From positions 807,406 through 871,405 of the forward strand of contig NZ_VMBP01000001.1 of NCBI RefSeq assembly GCF_007559435.1: a stretch of 64,000 nucleotides of DNA, given 5' to 3'. Below the pieces are notes generated by a model. It saw nothing but the letters and a program-made list of their open reading frames with translations, searched no databases and was not told the origin of the DNA. Each line of letters opens with the position of its first letter. Position 1 is the first letter of the stretch. Shown here piece by piece: positions 9,738 through 18,333 of the stretch. Origin of the DNA: Ancylobacter moscoviensis (lineage in GTDB: Bacteria > Pseudomonadota > Alphaproteobacteria > Rhizobiales > Xanthobacteraceae). The position numbers were made by a program, and so were the translations under genes.

Positions 9738-11168
9738 ATGCCTGACACCGCGATGCTGCAGCGCCTGCGCGATACGCTCGGCGAGGCGGGGGTGCTGACC
9801 GATCCGGAGCGGCTGGCGCCCTATCTCGTCGACCATCGCGATCTGGTGCGGGGCAAGGCGCCGGCGGTGCTGCGGCCGTCCTCCGTCGCGCAGGTGCAGG
9901 CGATCATGCGCCTTGCCGCCGAATACCGGGTCGGCATCGTGCCGCAGGCCGGCAACACCAGCTACTGCGCGGGCGCCACGCCGGACGCCTCCGGCGGGCA
10001 GTTCGTGCTGAGCCTCGAGCGGCTGGACAAGGTGCGCGCGGTCGATCCGCTCGATGCCGCCATCTCGGTCGATTCCGGCGTCATCCTCCAGCGTGCGCAG
10101 GAAGCGGCGGCGGCCGCGGGCCTGTATCTGCCGCTCAGCCTCGGTTCGGAGGGCTCCTGCCGGATCGGCGGCGTCATCGGCACCAATGCCGGCGGGCTCT
10201 CGGTGCTGCGCTACGGGATGACGCGCGACCTCGTCCTCGGGCTGGAGGTCGTGCTGGCGGACGGCACGCTGGTTTCCGACATGAAGAAGCTGCGCAAGAA
10301 CAACACCGGTTACGACATCCGGCAGAACTTCATCGGCGCGGAAGGCACGCTCGGGGTCGTCACCGGGGCCGTGCTCAAGCTCATTCCCGTCCCGCACCGG
10401 CGGGCCACCGCCTGGGTGGAGCTGACGGCCGGGGCGCCGCTGCCCGAGATGCTGGCGCTGGTGCGGCGCGAGAGCAGCGATCTCGTCTCTTCCTTCGAGT
10501 TCATCACGGCGCGCTCGCTGGCGCTGGTCTCCGGCGCCGACGGCCGGCTGAAGAGCGGCAGCGGCGGCGTCATCCTCGTCGAGCTCTCCTCCTCCTCGCA
10601 GCACCTGCCGATCGAGGAACTGCTGGAAGGCGTGATGGGCGAGGTGGTGGAGGCGGGCTGGGCGGAGGACGTCATCATCGCCCAGACCGAAGCGCAGCGC
10701 GCCGATATGTGGCGCATCCGCGAGACCATTCCCGAGGGCGAGAAGCACTTCGGCGGTTCGGTGAAGCACGACATCTCGGTGCCGCTTGGCCGCACGGTGG
10801 ACTTCCTCGCCGCCGGCGGCGCGGCGGTCGCCGCCTATGACCCGGCGCTCGAGCTGTCGGTCTACGGCCATGTCGGCGACGGCAATTTGCACTACAACGT
10901 GCTCGTTCCGCCGGGCGAGGACCGGCTCGCCTTCACCGACCGGATCGGCCGCGAACTGGCGCCGGCGCTCTACGACATCGCCATCGGCATGGGCGGCACC
11001 TTCAGCGCCGAGCACGGGGTCGGCCGCCTGAAGCGCGGCCTGCTCCAGCACTATGCCGATCCCGGCCGCTACCGGGTGCTGCGCGGCATCAAGGGCCTGT
11101 TCGATCCGCATGGCGTGATGAACCCCGGCGCCATGGTCGACCCGGCCGAGGGCCTGATCGCCGACTGA
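9738..11168 (+). CDS. FAD-binding 2-hydroxyacid dehydrogenase (GlcD/D2HGDH family)
   Basis: Flavoprotein of 476 residues that would oxidise a D-2-hydroxyacid such as D-lactate, glycolate or D-2-hydroxyglutarate. The FAD-binding PCMH domain shows VPQAGNTSYCAGA and GSCRIGGVIGTNAGG. The C-terminal substrate domain has SVYGHVGDGNLHYNV with metal-ligand histidines, and GGTFSAEHGVGRLKR, both diagnostic. It starts at ATG 9738 after AAGGAG. Next to hydantoinase and ureidoglycolate lyase genes it could oxidise a hydroxyacid made by that pathway (ureidoglycolate lyase yields glyoxylate). That link is inference. Confidence 0.85.
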   Translation: MPDTAMLQRLRDTLGEAGVLTDPERLAPYLVDHRDLVRGKAPAVLRPSSVAQVQAIMRLAAEYRVGIVPQAGNTSYCAGATPDASGGQFVLSLERLDKVRAVDPLDAAISVDSGVILQRAQEAAAAAGLYLPLSLGSEGSCRIGGVIGTNAGGLSVLRYGMTRDLVLGLEVVLADGTLVSDMKKLRKNNTGYDIRQNFIGAEGTLGVVTGAVLKLIPVPHRRATAWVELTAGAPLPEMLALVRRESSDLVSSFEFITARSLALVSGADGRLKSGSGGVILVELSSSSQHLPIEELLEGVMGEVVEAGWAEDVIIAQTEAQRADMWRIRETIPEGEKHFGGSVKHDISVPLGRTVDFLAAGGAAVAAYDPALELSVYGHVGDGNLHYNVLVPPGEDRLAFTDRIGRELAPALYDIAIGMGGTFSAEHGVGRLKRGLLQHYADPGRYRVLRGIKGLFDPHGVMNPGAMVDPAEGLIAD

Positions 11169-11169
11169 G

Positions 11170-11188
11170 CCGGGCCCTCGCCCGGTTT
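11170..11188 (+). terminator. Small GC hairpin after the FAD dehydrogenase gene
   Basis: CCGGGC-cctc-GCCCGG is a perfect 6-bp stem beginning two bases after the stop codon and followed by TTT. A second hairpin, CGCCAA-gcga-TTGGCG (11189-11204), is stacked right behind it. The T-run is short, so termination may be partial. Confidence 0.4.
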
Positions 11189-11343
11189 CGCCAAGCGATT
11201 GGCGGGACTGCCTATTTCATGGGCGTGGCGGCCAGAATTTGGAGTTGCGGGGCCGGCGGGGGCGGACGATCCTGCCGCAACACCAGATGGCGCGTGGCCG
11301 GCACTCCTTCCCCGCTTCCTCTGCCCGGATGCGAGGTTCCCCC

Positions 11344-12807
11344 ATGAGCGAATTCGATACGGTCATCCGCGGCGGCACTGTCGTCACCGCTGCCGACACG
11401 GTGCGCGCCGATGTCGGCATCCGCGACGGGCGCATCGTGGCGGTGGCGCAGACGCTGACCGGCGGAAGCAGGCAGATCGACGCTTCCGGTCTGCTGGTCA
11501 TGCCGGGCGGCATCGACAGCCATGTCCATCTCGCCCAGCCGTCCGGCGAGGCCGTGATGGCCGACGGGTTCGAGAGCGGGACGCGCTCGGCCATCGCCGG
11601 GGGCAACACCACCGTCATCCCTTTCGCCCTGCAGCCGCGCGGTGCGAGCCTGCGCCAGAGCGTGATGGACTATCATCGCGAGGCCGAGGGGCGGGCCTAT
11701 TGCGACTATGGCTTCCATCTCATCATCTCCGACCCCACCGCCAGCGTGCTGGGGCAGGAGCTGCCGGCGCTGGTGGAGGATGGCTACACCTCCTTCAAGG
11801 TCTTCATGACCTATGACGACCTGGTGCTGAACGACCGCGAGCTGCTCGAGGTGTTCGACTGCGCGCGCGGCTGCGGCGCGCTCGTCATGGTTCACTGCGA
11901 AGGCTACGACGCCATCCGCTTCATGACCGAGAAGCTGGAGCGCGCCGGCAGGACGGCGCCTTTCTTTCACGGCGCGTCGCGGCCGCAATCGGTGGAGCGC
12001 GAGGCGACGCACCGGGCCATCAGCCATGCGGAGCTGACCGACGTGCCGATCATGATCGTGCACGTCTCCGGCCGCGAGCCGATGGAGCAGATCCGCTGGG
12101 CACAGCACAAGGGCCTGCGCGTCTATGGCGAAACCTGCCCGCAATATGTGGCGCTCACCGAGGAGGACATGAAGGGCCTCAACATGGATGAGAGCGGCGG
12201 AAAATATGTCTGCTCGCCGCCGCCACGGGGCCCGGCGGACTGGGAGGCGATCTGGGAAGGCATTCGCACCGGGGTGTTCCAGACCTTCTCCTCCGACCAT
12301 TGCCCGTTCCGCTACGCGAGCGAGACGGGCAAGCTGAACCCGAAGGGGCGGACCTCCTTCCGCTGGGTGCCGAACGGGATCCCCGGCGTGGAGACGCGGC
12401 TGCCCATCCTGTTCTCCAAGGGGGTCGTCGAAGGGCGCATCACGCTCAACCAGTTCGTGGCGCTGACATCCACGAACCATGCGAGGATGTACGGGCTCTA
12501 TCCGCGCAAGGGCTCGGTGGCGCCCGGCTTCGACGCCGATCTGGTGCTGTGGGACCCGAACCGGCGCGAGACGATCCGCCAGAGCCTGCTGCATCACGGC
12601 GCCGACTACACGCCCTATGAGGGGCTGGCCGTGACCGGCTGGCCGGTGATGACGCTGCTGCGCGGCAAGGTGGTGGCGGAAGAAGGCAGGATTCTCGGCG
12701 CGCCCGGCGATGGCGGCTTCCTCAGGCGCGAGCGTTCGCCCTACGCCCTGCCGGCGGGAGCCGCCGCGCCCCGCCCGCTGAATGGGGCGATGCCGGCTGG
12801 AGCTTGA
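11344..12807 (+). CDS. Hydantoinase/dihydropyrimidinase (cyclic amidohydrolase)
   Basis: Binuclear-metal amidohydrolase of 487 residues opening cyclic ureides such as hydantoins or dihydropyrimidines. The metal ligands are all visible: H60 and H62 in GGIDSHVHL, the lysine to be carbamylated K152 in SFKVFMTYDD, H184 in VMVHCEG, H240 in MIVHVSG and D318 in FSSDHCPF. The SFKVFMTY context favours D-hydantoinase/dihydropyrimidinase over allantoinase. Start: ATG 11344 gives the family N-terminus (DTVIRGGTVVTA); an upstream start would add 35 unrelated residues. ureidoglycolate lyase follows 8 bp later and is probably cotranscribed. The natural substrate is unknown. Confidence 0.88.
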   Translation: MSEFDTVIRGGTVVTAADTVRADVGIRDGRIVAVAQTLTGGSRQIDASGLLVMPGGIDSHVHLAQPSGEAVMADGFESGTRSAIAGGNTTVIPFALQPRGASLRQSVMDYHREAEGRAYCDYGFHLIISDPTASVLGQELPALVEDGYTSFKVFMTYDDLVLNDRELLEVFDCARGCGALVMVHCEGYDAIRFMTEKLERAGRTAPFFHGASRPQSVEREATHRAISHAELTDVPIMIVHVSGREPMEQIRWAQHKGLRVYGETCPQYVALTEEDMKGLNMDESGGKYVCSPPPRGPADWEAIWEGIRTGVFQTFSSDHCPFRYASETGKLNPKGRTSFRWVPNGIPGVETRLPILFSKGVVEGRITLNQFVALTSTNHARMYGLYPRKGSVAPGFDADLVLWDPNRRETIRQSLLHHGADYTPYEGLAVTGWPVMTLLRGKVVAEEGRILGAPGDGGFLRRERSPYALPAGAAAPRPLNGAMPAGA

Positions 12808-12815
12808 GAACCGCA

Positions 12816-13340
12816 ATGATCCGAGCGAAGGGGGAGGGCGCCCCGGAAGTCCCGCCATTGCCGGTTTCCACGCCGCTTTTCCGCCCTTACGGCGATGTCG
12901 TCCGCCTCGGTGACGCCGCGCCGAGGCCGGTCAATGCGGGCACGGCACGGCGGCATGACGTCGCCGATTTCGGCTCGGACGAGCGGCGGGGCAGCCGGCT
13001 GATCGTCTCGGTCTTCGAGGCCGAACCGCAGCGCCTGCCGCGCGCGGTCCGCCTGCTGGAGCGCCATCCCTGTTCCCGGCAGGCCATCATCCCTCTGGGA
13101 GAGGCGGCCTTCGCCTTTCTCGCCGCCCTTTCAGGTTTGGACGAGCGGCCGGACATGGCGACGCTGCAGGCGTTCCACTGCCCGCCGGGCAGTGGCGTCA
13201 TCTACGGCCGGGGCGTCTGGCACAGCCCGATCATCGGCCTGCATCGCACCGGGCTCTTCCTCGTCCAGTCCTGGCAGGACGGCACGGCGACGGATTGCGA
13301 GGAGGTCGCCATTCCCGCCCACATCGTCACCGTCGTGTGA
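12816..13340 (+). CDS. allA: Ureidoglycolate lyase family protein
   Basis: AllA-type enzyme (174 residues) that by family knowledge splits ureidoglycolate into glyoxylate and urea at the end of allantoin breakdown. The cupin-like fold segments are recognisable: SRLIVSVFEAEPQRLP, LERHPCSRQAIIPLG and YGRGVWHSPIIGL, containing the family histidines and acidic residues. The ATG at 12816 is chosen over a TTG at 12804 that overlaps the previous stop. No clear allantoinase or allantoicase gene is in the window, so the source of ureidoglycolate is unresolved unless the adjacent hydantoinase or genes elsewhere supply it. Confidence 0.85.
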   Translation: MIRAKGEGAPEVPPLPVSTPLFRPYGDVVRLGDAAPRPVNAGTARRHDVADFGSDERRGSRLIVSVFEAEPQRLPRAVRLLERHPCSRQAIIPLGEAAFAFLAALSGLDERPDMATLQAFHCPPGSGVIYGRGVWHSPIIGLHRTGLFLVQSWQDGTATDCEEVAIPAHIVTVV

Positions 13341-13381
13341 GATGGAGTTCCGATGCGGCCTCGCAGGTCACTGTGCTGCGG

Positions 13382-14149
13382 TCACTGCGCGGCGGTGGCG
13401 AGCGTGTCGAGATGCTCGATGCGGGCCGCGAGCGCCGGGCTGAGGCCGCTGGTGGCCTTGGCCGGCGGCCGGCTGAAGGTGCCGGCGGCGGCCTTGCGCG
13501 GGGCCAGCGTCACCAGCGCCTCCGCCATCTTCACCGCGGCGACGATCGGATCGACCAGCGGCACGGGAACCTGCGCGCGCAGGCGCGGCGCCAGCCCCGC
13601 CAGCGGCGCGCCGCCGAGGATGACGACATCCGCGCCATCCAGCTCGACGGCCTCGCGGGCCAGCTCCGCGATGGCCTGTTCCTTCTCGGCCTGCACATTC
13701 TCGATAGCCGAGAAGGCGAGGCTGCGGGCCCGGATGCCGGCGCAGCGCGCGCCGAGCCGATAGGTGTCCACCGTGTCGAGATACCAGTTGGCCATCGTCG
13801 TGGTGAAGGTGACGATGCCGAATTTCTGGCCGAGGGTGCAGGCGGTCAGCATCGCCGCCTCGGCCATGCCGATTACCGGCAGGTCGAACAGCTCGCGCGC
13901 CGGCAGCAGGCCGGGATCGCCGAAGGCGGCGAGGATCGCGGCATCATAGTCCCGGTGATGATCGGCCAGCATTTCCAGCGTGATCGCGCCGCCGAGCTGC
14001 GCTTCCGCCCGCGAGGCGATGTAGGGCACGCCGCGCGGGGCCGTCAGCCCGACCAGCTCCGTGCCGTCCGCGACAGCGGGACGTGCGGCGGCGAGCAGCA
14101 TCTGCGTCACCGCCTCGGTGGTATTGGGATTGAGCACCAGAATGCGCAA
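13382..14149 (-). CDS. Asp/Glu/hydantoin racemase family protein lacking both catalytic cysteines
   Basis: The 255-residue protein has the hydantoin-racemase N-terminus (MRILVLNPNTTEAVT) and overall layout. Family racemases use two cysteines, in motifs like ACFDDPG and VLGCAG. Here the first reads LAAFGDPG (A75) and the second VILGGAPLAG (G180), so both acid/base cysteines are gone. Ordinary two-base racemisation is therefore unlikely. It may act as a lyase or decarboxylase, or be a binding protein. The start is TTG 14149, placed after an AGGGGG ribosome site. It begins about 10 bases after the gntR stop on the same strand and is probably cotranscribed with it. Confidence 0.85.
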   Translation of the reverse strand: MRILVLNPNTTEAVTQMLLAAARPAVADGTELVGLTAPRGVPYIASRAEAQLGGAITLEMLADHHRDYDAAILAAFGDPGLLPARELFDLPVIGMAEAAMLTACTLGQKFGIVTFTTTMANWYLDTVDTYRLGARCAGIRARSLAFSAIENVQAEKEQAIAELAREAVELDGADVVILGGAPLAGLAPRLRAQVPVPLVDPIVAAVKMAEALVTLAPRKAAAGTFSRPPAKATSGLSPALAARIEHLDTLATAAQ

Positions 14150-14159
14150 GATGGCCCCC

Positions 14160-14906
14160 TCAGGCGGCGTCGCCGGCGACGGCGCTTGCGGCGAGCAGCG
14201 CCAGAACACCCGTTCCCGTATGCATGACATGGGCGGCGAGAAGCCGCCCGGCGGTTTCCGGTTCGCGCGCTTCCAGCGCGGCGAGGATGTCCCTGTGCTC
14301 CTGGATGGATTCCACCCAGCGCGCGTGCCGGCCCAGCGCGAAATAGCGCGCGCGCTCGGCGCGGGCGAACAGCCAGCGGTGCATCTCCACCAGCGTGGCG
14401 TTGCGGGCGCCGGCGAGGATGGCGCTGTGAATGGCCTGGTTGACCGCGAAATAGGCGGCGAGGTCGCCCTCGCCGTAGTAGCGCTCCATGGTCTCCTGCA
14501 TCTGCCGCAGGGATGAGAGCTCCGTCGCCGTCAGCCGGAGGGCGGCGTATTCGGCGGCGATCCGCTCGACATTGCCCAGTGCTTCGAACAGATCGGTGAC
14601 GTGGCTCGCATCCATGGGCGCGACGCGGGCGCTGCGGTTGGGGCGCAGTTCCACCAGTCCCTGCGCGGCGAGCATCTTGACCGCCTCGCGCAGCGGCGTG
14701 CGGGAAATGCCGAGAACCTCGCAAAGCTCGGCTTCTACTATCGGGGCGCCGCCTGGAAGCTTGCCGGTGACGATCATGCTGCGCAATTGACGCGCGGCGC
14801 GCTCGTGCAGGCCGGCGCGCGGAAGGCGTTCCGTGCCGGCGGCGTCCGCGGGCCGGGGCTTGCGCGGGCGCCCTCTTTTTCTCGGGATGTCCGACTGTTC
14901 CGTCAC
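14160..14906 (-). CDS. GntR family regulator (FadR/FCD subfamily)
   Basis: Transcription factor of 248 residues. A basic N-terminal tail (RKRGRPRKPRP) precedes the winged helix-turn-helix (about 30-95; IVEAELCEVLGISRTPLREAVKMLAAQGLVEL). The C-terminal all-helical FCD ligand domain has metal-binding histidines (NQAIHSAIL and VESIQEHRDILAAL). It probably controls the neighbouring hydantoin-type genes and the divergent ABC importer. An inverted repeat at 15001-15017, about 95 bp upstream, is a candidate operator. The effector is unknown but likely a small organic acid or ureide, as for FCD regulators generally. Confidence 0.88.
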   Translation of the reverse strand: MTEQSDIPRKRGRPRKPRPADAAGTERLPRAGLHERAARQLRSMIVTGKLPGGAPIVEAELCEVLGISRTPLREAVKMLAAQGLVELRPNRSARVAPMDASHVTDLFEALGNVERIAAEYAALRLTATELSSLRQMQETMERYYGEGDLAAYFAVNQAIHSAILAGARNATLVEMHRWLFARAERARYFALGRHARWVESIQEHRDILAALEAREPETAGRLLAAHVMHTGTGVLALLAASAVAGDAA

Positions 14907-15486
14907 CGCTCGATCCTACCATGCCCGCCGGCTGCGGATAGCGGCTCAGGCGCTGCAATTATAATCACATTATGCCTTTATCATAGCCTATTAGAGTAAA
15001 TTGTATTCAACATACAAAAAATTGTTGCGTGGCCTTCGGGGGCGGCTTTTACTTCCCTCCCGCGAACCGCTGGAAGGTTTTGAAAGAGGGTGCTCGTGTC
15101 GGGGCGCTTCGGGATTTGTCTTGCCGGGGCGCTGTCGGATGAATGGGGAGCCGGCATTTCCGGTCGTGCCGTCGGTCGTGTCGGGTGACGGTGCAGATCA
15201 AGTAGGCCGGTGGTCATTGGCATATTTTTTAGTCAAACGGCAGAATTCGTGACGTTTATTTGCGCTTTCTAGGCCGTATTTGCCGAGTATAGTTGCGGCT
15301 GTTTTCGCCGCACCGTTGGTGTAGCGCAGGGCGAAAATGCTCTTTCGGGTTGGCGTGCCCATCATCGTGATCCCGTCCGCGGATCCCGCTGTTGCGGCAC
15401 CAGGCCGTGACGGCTGATCCGGCGGTTCGACAACGATCGGGCCGGCAGGATGGGGTCGTATCGGTTCTCAAGATCCGGAGGGGATC
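14907..15486. other. 580-bp divergent intergenic region between gntR and the ABC substrate-binding gene
   Basis: No convincing gene is seen here. The part near gntR (about 14955-15030) is strikingly AT-rich for this genome, with a TATAAT on the minus strand (14963-14958) and the inverted repeat at 15001-15017. A second AT-rich patch lies at about 15215-15260. The remainder is GC-rich without an evident start for the rightward ABC genes; the AGGGGATC just before 15487 is their ribosome site. The region probably holds both divergent promoters. Confidence 0.5.
15001..15017. promoter_or_regulatory. Inverted repeat, candidate GntR operator
   Basis: TTGTAT-TCAAC-ATACAA is a perfect 6-bp inverted repeat with a 5-bp spacer, in the AT-rich patch upstream of the gntR gene. 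GntR/FCD proteins bind short T-rich/A-rich dyads of this kind, so this is the best operator candidate in the gap. There is no second copy to support it. Confidence 0.45.
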
Positions 15487-16545
15487 ATGTGTGATCGTGA
15501 CGGCACCTTCTTTCGTAATTTCTCGCGCCGCAGCTTCCTGAAATCGTCCGTGGCCGGCGCTGCGGCGACCATCGCGCTGCCGGCATCGCTCGCCGGCCTT
15601 CTGGCGCCGAGCGCGGCGCGCGCCGCCAACACCACCATCAAGGCGACGCACGGCTCCGGCTTCTGCAACATGGGCATCTTCCTCGCCAAGGAGCGGGAAC
15701 TGACCAAGGCGGACGGCGTCGACCTGGAATTCGTGGTCACCCCGTCCAACACCGAGATCACCACCATGTTCGGCGCCGGGCTCGTCGATATGTCGATGAT
15801 CCCCTATTCGAACTTCCTGACGCTCTACGATGCCGGCGCGCCGGTGAAGATCGTCGCCGGCGGCGGCGTCGAGGGCTGCATCATCGTCGCCAAGGAAGGC
15901 ATCACCTCAGCGGCGGATCTGAAGGGCAAGACCTTCGGTACCTTCCAGGCCGATACGCTGGAAGTTCTTCCCTATGATTACCTGAAGAAGGCCGGGCTTT
16001 CCTTCAAGGACGTCGAGATCAAGTATCTCGACACCTCCCCGGAGCTGGCCCAGGCCTTCATGGCGGGCGCCATCGACGCGATCTGCCACATCGAGCCCTA
16101 CGCCTCGCAATGCGTGCTCGGCCGCAAGGGGGCGACGGTCCTCTCCAACGGCACGGACGTCTACGGCAAGGGCTATTCGGACTGCGTGCTGGCCGTGCGC
16201 ACGCCGCTGCTCGAGAGCAACCCGGCGGCGGTGAAGGCGGTCATCAAGGCGCTGTTCGTCGCCCAGTCGCAGGCCGAGGCGGACAAGGGCGCCGCGCTCA
16301 AGGACACGGTCGGCAAGTACTACAAGACCAGCATGGAGGCGGCCATCGACGCGTCCAGCAAGCAGCCGATCGTCGTCGACCAGCGCAGCCAGACGCAGTT
16401 CATCATCGACCGCGGCAATTCCATGAAGGAGCTCGGCTACGTCAAGAAGCTGCCCGACCAGGGCGCCTTCGACTGGAGCCTGATGGAGGCCGTGATCGCC
16501 GAGAACAAGGCGCTCTATGACGGGCTGAAGCTCAAGTCCGTCTGA
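15487..16545 (+). CDS. ABC substrate-binding protein, NMT1/THI5-like, Tat-exported
   Basis: Periplasmic binding protein of 352 residues. The N-terminus carries a twin-arginine signal (SRRSFLK) followed by a hydrophobic stretch and an AxA cleavage region (SAARAAN), so it is exported folded. The mature part starts TTIKATHGSGFCNMGIFLAKE, as in NMT1/SsuA-like proteins that bind pyrimidines, sulfonates, taurine or nitrate. The permease and ATPase follow in order. Given the hydantoinase, carbon-nitrogen hydrolase and aminohydrolase neighbours, a cyclic ureide, purine or pyrimidine ligand is likely. That is inference from context. Confidence 0.88.
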   Translation: MCDRDGTFFRNFSRRSFLKSSVAGAAATIALPASLAGLLAPSAARAANTTIKATHGSGFCNMGIFLAKERELTKADGVDLEFVVTPSNTEITTMFGAGLVDMSMIPYSNFLTLYDAGAPVKIVAGGGVEGCIIVAKEGITSAADLKGKTFGTFQADTLEVLPYDYLKKAGLSFKDVEIKYLDTSPELAQAFMAGAIDAICHIEPYASQCVLGRKGATVLSNGTDVYGKGYSDCVLAVRTPLLESNPAAVKAVIKALFVAQSQAEADKGAALKDTVGKYYKTSMEAAIDASSKQPIVVDQRSQTQFIIDRGNSMKELGYVKKLPDQGAFDWSLMEAVIAENKALYDGLKLKSV

Positions 16546-16554
16546 CGCATCGCC

Positions 16555-16587
16555 GCCGCCCGACCGTGCCGTGCGCGGCCGGGCGGC
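16555..16587 (+). other. Hairpin between substrate-binding and permease genes
   Basis: GCCGCCCG (16555-16562) and CGGGCGGC (16580-16587) form a perfect 8-bp stem with a 17-nt loop, starting 10 bases after the substrate-binding gene stop. No T-run follows, so it is more likely an mRNA-stabilising or transcript-balancing hairpin than a terminator. Similar hairpins follow the other two ABC binding-protein genes of the window. Confidence 0.5.
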
Positions 16588-16615
16588 CGTCTGCCTGCAA
16601 CCTCGGAAGGACGCC

Positions 16616-17542
16616 ATGACGATGAGCGCAGATGCCGGCCGCACCGGCCTCGGCGAGGCCGCGCCCGCCCGCGGGGGAGCGCCGCTCGATCCGCCCGGAT
16701 TCTCGCTGTCGCCGGCCTGGCGCCGGCGCCTTTCCACCCTCGTCTGGGGCGTGGTCTCGGTCGGCCTGTTCGCCGGCATCTGGGAGGGGCTGTGGGCGCT
16801 CGGCTATGCCGATCCGCTGCTGCTGCCGCCCCCGCATCTCTTCCTCGCCGACATTCCCGGCACGCTGCAGTTCTTCGACCGTTCCAACCGCGTCGGCTCG
16901 GTGGCGACGGGAGGCGGGGTGGGGGCGCTGCTCATCACCATGGCCTGGACGACGATGCGGGTGGTCGTCGGTCTGGCGCTCGGCTTCGCCTGCGGCGTCG
17001 CGGTGGGCGCGACGATCCACTACGTGAAGTTCCTGCGCAACCTGCTGCTGCCGACCATCCTGCTGCTGGCGCCGATCTCGCCGGTGGCCTGGCTGCCGGT
17101 GGCGATCTTCGTCTTCGGCATCGGCGACGTGCCGGCGATCTTCCTCGTCTTCATCACGGTGTTCTTCGCCATCGTGCTCTCGACCGGCGCGCAGATCGAA
17201 AGCGTGCCGAAGAACTACATCCATGTCGCCCGCATCATGGGGGCGAGCCAGCGCCAGACCTTCTGGAAGGTCATCCTCCCGGCGATCCTGCCGAGCCTGT
17301 TCATGACGCTGCGGCTGAACCTGTTCGCGGCCTGGATGGTGGTGCTGATCGCCGAGACGGTCGGCGTCGGCACGGGCCTCGGCCAGATCACCTCCATGGC
17401 GCGCTCGACCTTCAACGCCAAGCTGGTCTTCTTCACCATGGCGATCATCGGCCTGCTCGGCTTCCTCTCGGACTTCGCGCTGCGCCAGGTCCAGCGCCGG
17501 ATGCTCTGGTGGATCGCCCCGAACCAGGGAGGCGCGCGATGA
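16616..17542 (+). CDS. ABC transporter permease (SsuC/TauC type)
   Basis: Inner-membrane channel subunit of 308 residues with about six membrane helices. The cytoplasmic EAA loop reads ARIMGASQRQTFWKVILPAILPSLF, which contacts the ATPase. The ATG at 16616 follows GGAAGG; an earlier in-frame start would add 15 residues without signal. The last codon overlaps the ATPase start (ATGA). With the preceding binding protein it forms an SsuABC/TauABC-like importer. Confidence 0.88.
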   Translation: MTMSADAGRTGLGEAAPARGGAPLDPPGFSLSPAWRRRLSTLVWGVVSVGLFAGIWEGLWALGYADPLLLPPPHLFLADIPGTLQFFDRSNRVGSVATGGGVGALLITMAWTTMRVVVGLALGFACGVAVGATIHYVKFLRNLLLPTILLLAPISPVAWLPVAIFVFGIGDVPAIFLVFITVFFAIVLSTGAQIESVPKNYIHVARIMGASQRQTFWKVILPAILPSLFMTLRLNLFAAWMVVLIAETVGVGTGLGQITSMARSTFNAKLVFFTMAIIGLLGFLSDFALRQVQRRMLWWIAPNQGGAR

Positions 17543-18327
17543 CCCGCCCCGCCGTTTCGATCCAGTCGGTCTCCAAGCGCTGGACGCCGGAAGGCCGCGC
17601 GCCCGTGCAGGCCCTGAGCGACCTCACCTTCGACGTCGCGCCGGGCGAGTTCATCGTCCTGCTCGGCCCTTCGGGCTGCGGCAAGTCCACCCTGCTCTAC
17701 ATGATCGCGGGGCTGGAGGAGGTCTCCGGCGGACGCATCGCCTGCGACGGCGAGCCCGTCACCGAGCCTTCCGCCGAACGGGGCCTCATCTTTCAGGAAG
17801 CCTCGCTCTTTCCGTGGCTGACCATCGCCGACAACGTCGCCTTCGGGCTTTCCGTTCAGCATGTCCAGCCGGTCCGCCGGCGGGAGATCGCGGTGGAGAT
17901 GCTCAAGCGCGTCGGCCTGGGCGACATGCTGGACAAGAAGCCCGACGAGCTTTCCGGCGGCATGCGCCAGCGCGCCGCCTGCGCCCGGGCGCTGGCCATG
18001 CGGCCGAAGGTGCTGATGATGGACGAGCCCTTCGCGGCGCTCGACGTGCAGACGCGGGCGCGCATGCAGGACTTTCTGCTGCAGATCTGGCGCGACAGCG
18101 GGGCCTCGATCCTGCTCGTCACCCATTCGATCGACGAGGCGATCTCGCTGGCCGACCGCGTGGTGGTGTTCACCGCCCGTCCCGGCCGGGTGAAGACCAT
18201 CGTGCCGATCGACCTGCCGCGCCCGCGGGAAAGCCGCGATCCGCGCTACCACGCCTATCGCGACATGTTCGCCGAGCTGCTCGCGGACGAGGTGGACCGC
18301 GCCTTCGCCGAACAGGAAGCGGTGTAG
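17539..18327 (+). CDS. ABC transporter ATP-binding protein (SsuB/TauB type)
   Basis: ATPase of 262 residues energising the importer encoded just upstream. Walker A is GPSGCGKST, the Q-loop LIFQEASLFPWLT, the signature LSGGMRQRAACARAL, Walker B VLMMDEPFAALD and the switch region LLVTHSIDEA. The FPWLT after the Q-loop is typical of the taurine/nitrate/sulfonate subfamily. The start overlaps the permease stop by four bases (ATGA), implying translational coupling. Confidence 0.92.
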   Translation: MTRPAVSIQSVSKRWTPEGRAPVQALSDLTFDVAPGEFIVLLGPSGCGKSTLLYMIAGLEEVSGGRIACDGEPVTEPSAERGLIFQEASLFPWLTIADNVAFGLSVQHVQPVRRREIAVEMLKRVGLGDMLDKKPDELSGGMRQRAACARALAMRPKVLMMDEPFAALDVQTRARMQDFLLQIWRDSGASILLVTHSIDEAISLADRVVVFTARPGRVKTIVPIDLPRPRESRDPRYHAYRDMFAELLADEVDRAFAEQEAV

Positions 18328-18333
18328 CCCGCC

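Noticed and set aside
6930-11111. Very long open frame on the minus strand (about 1390 codons) across the P-type ATPase and FAD dehydrogenase genes
   Set aside because: It is antisense to two clearly conserved genes, has histidine/arginine/glycine-rich low-complexity translation and no domain. High GC suppresses stop codons in such frames.
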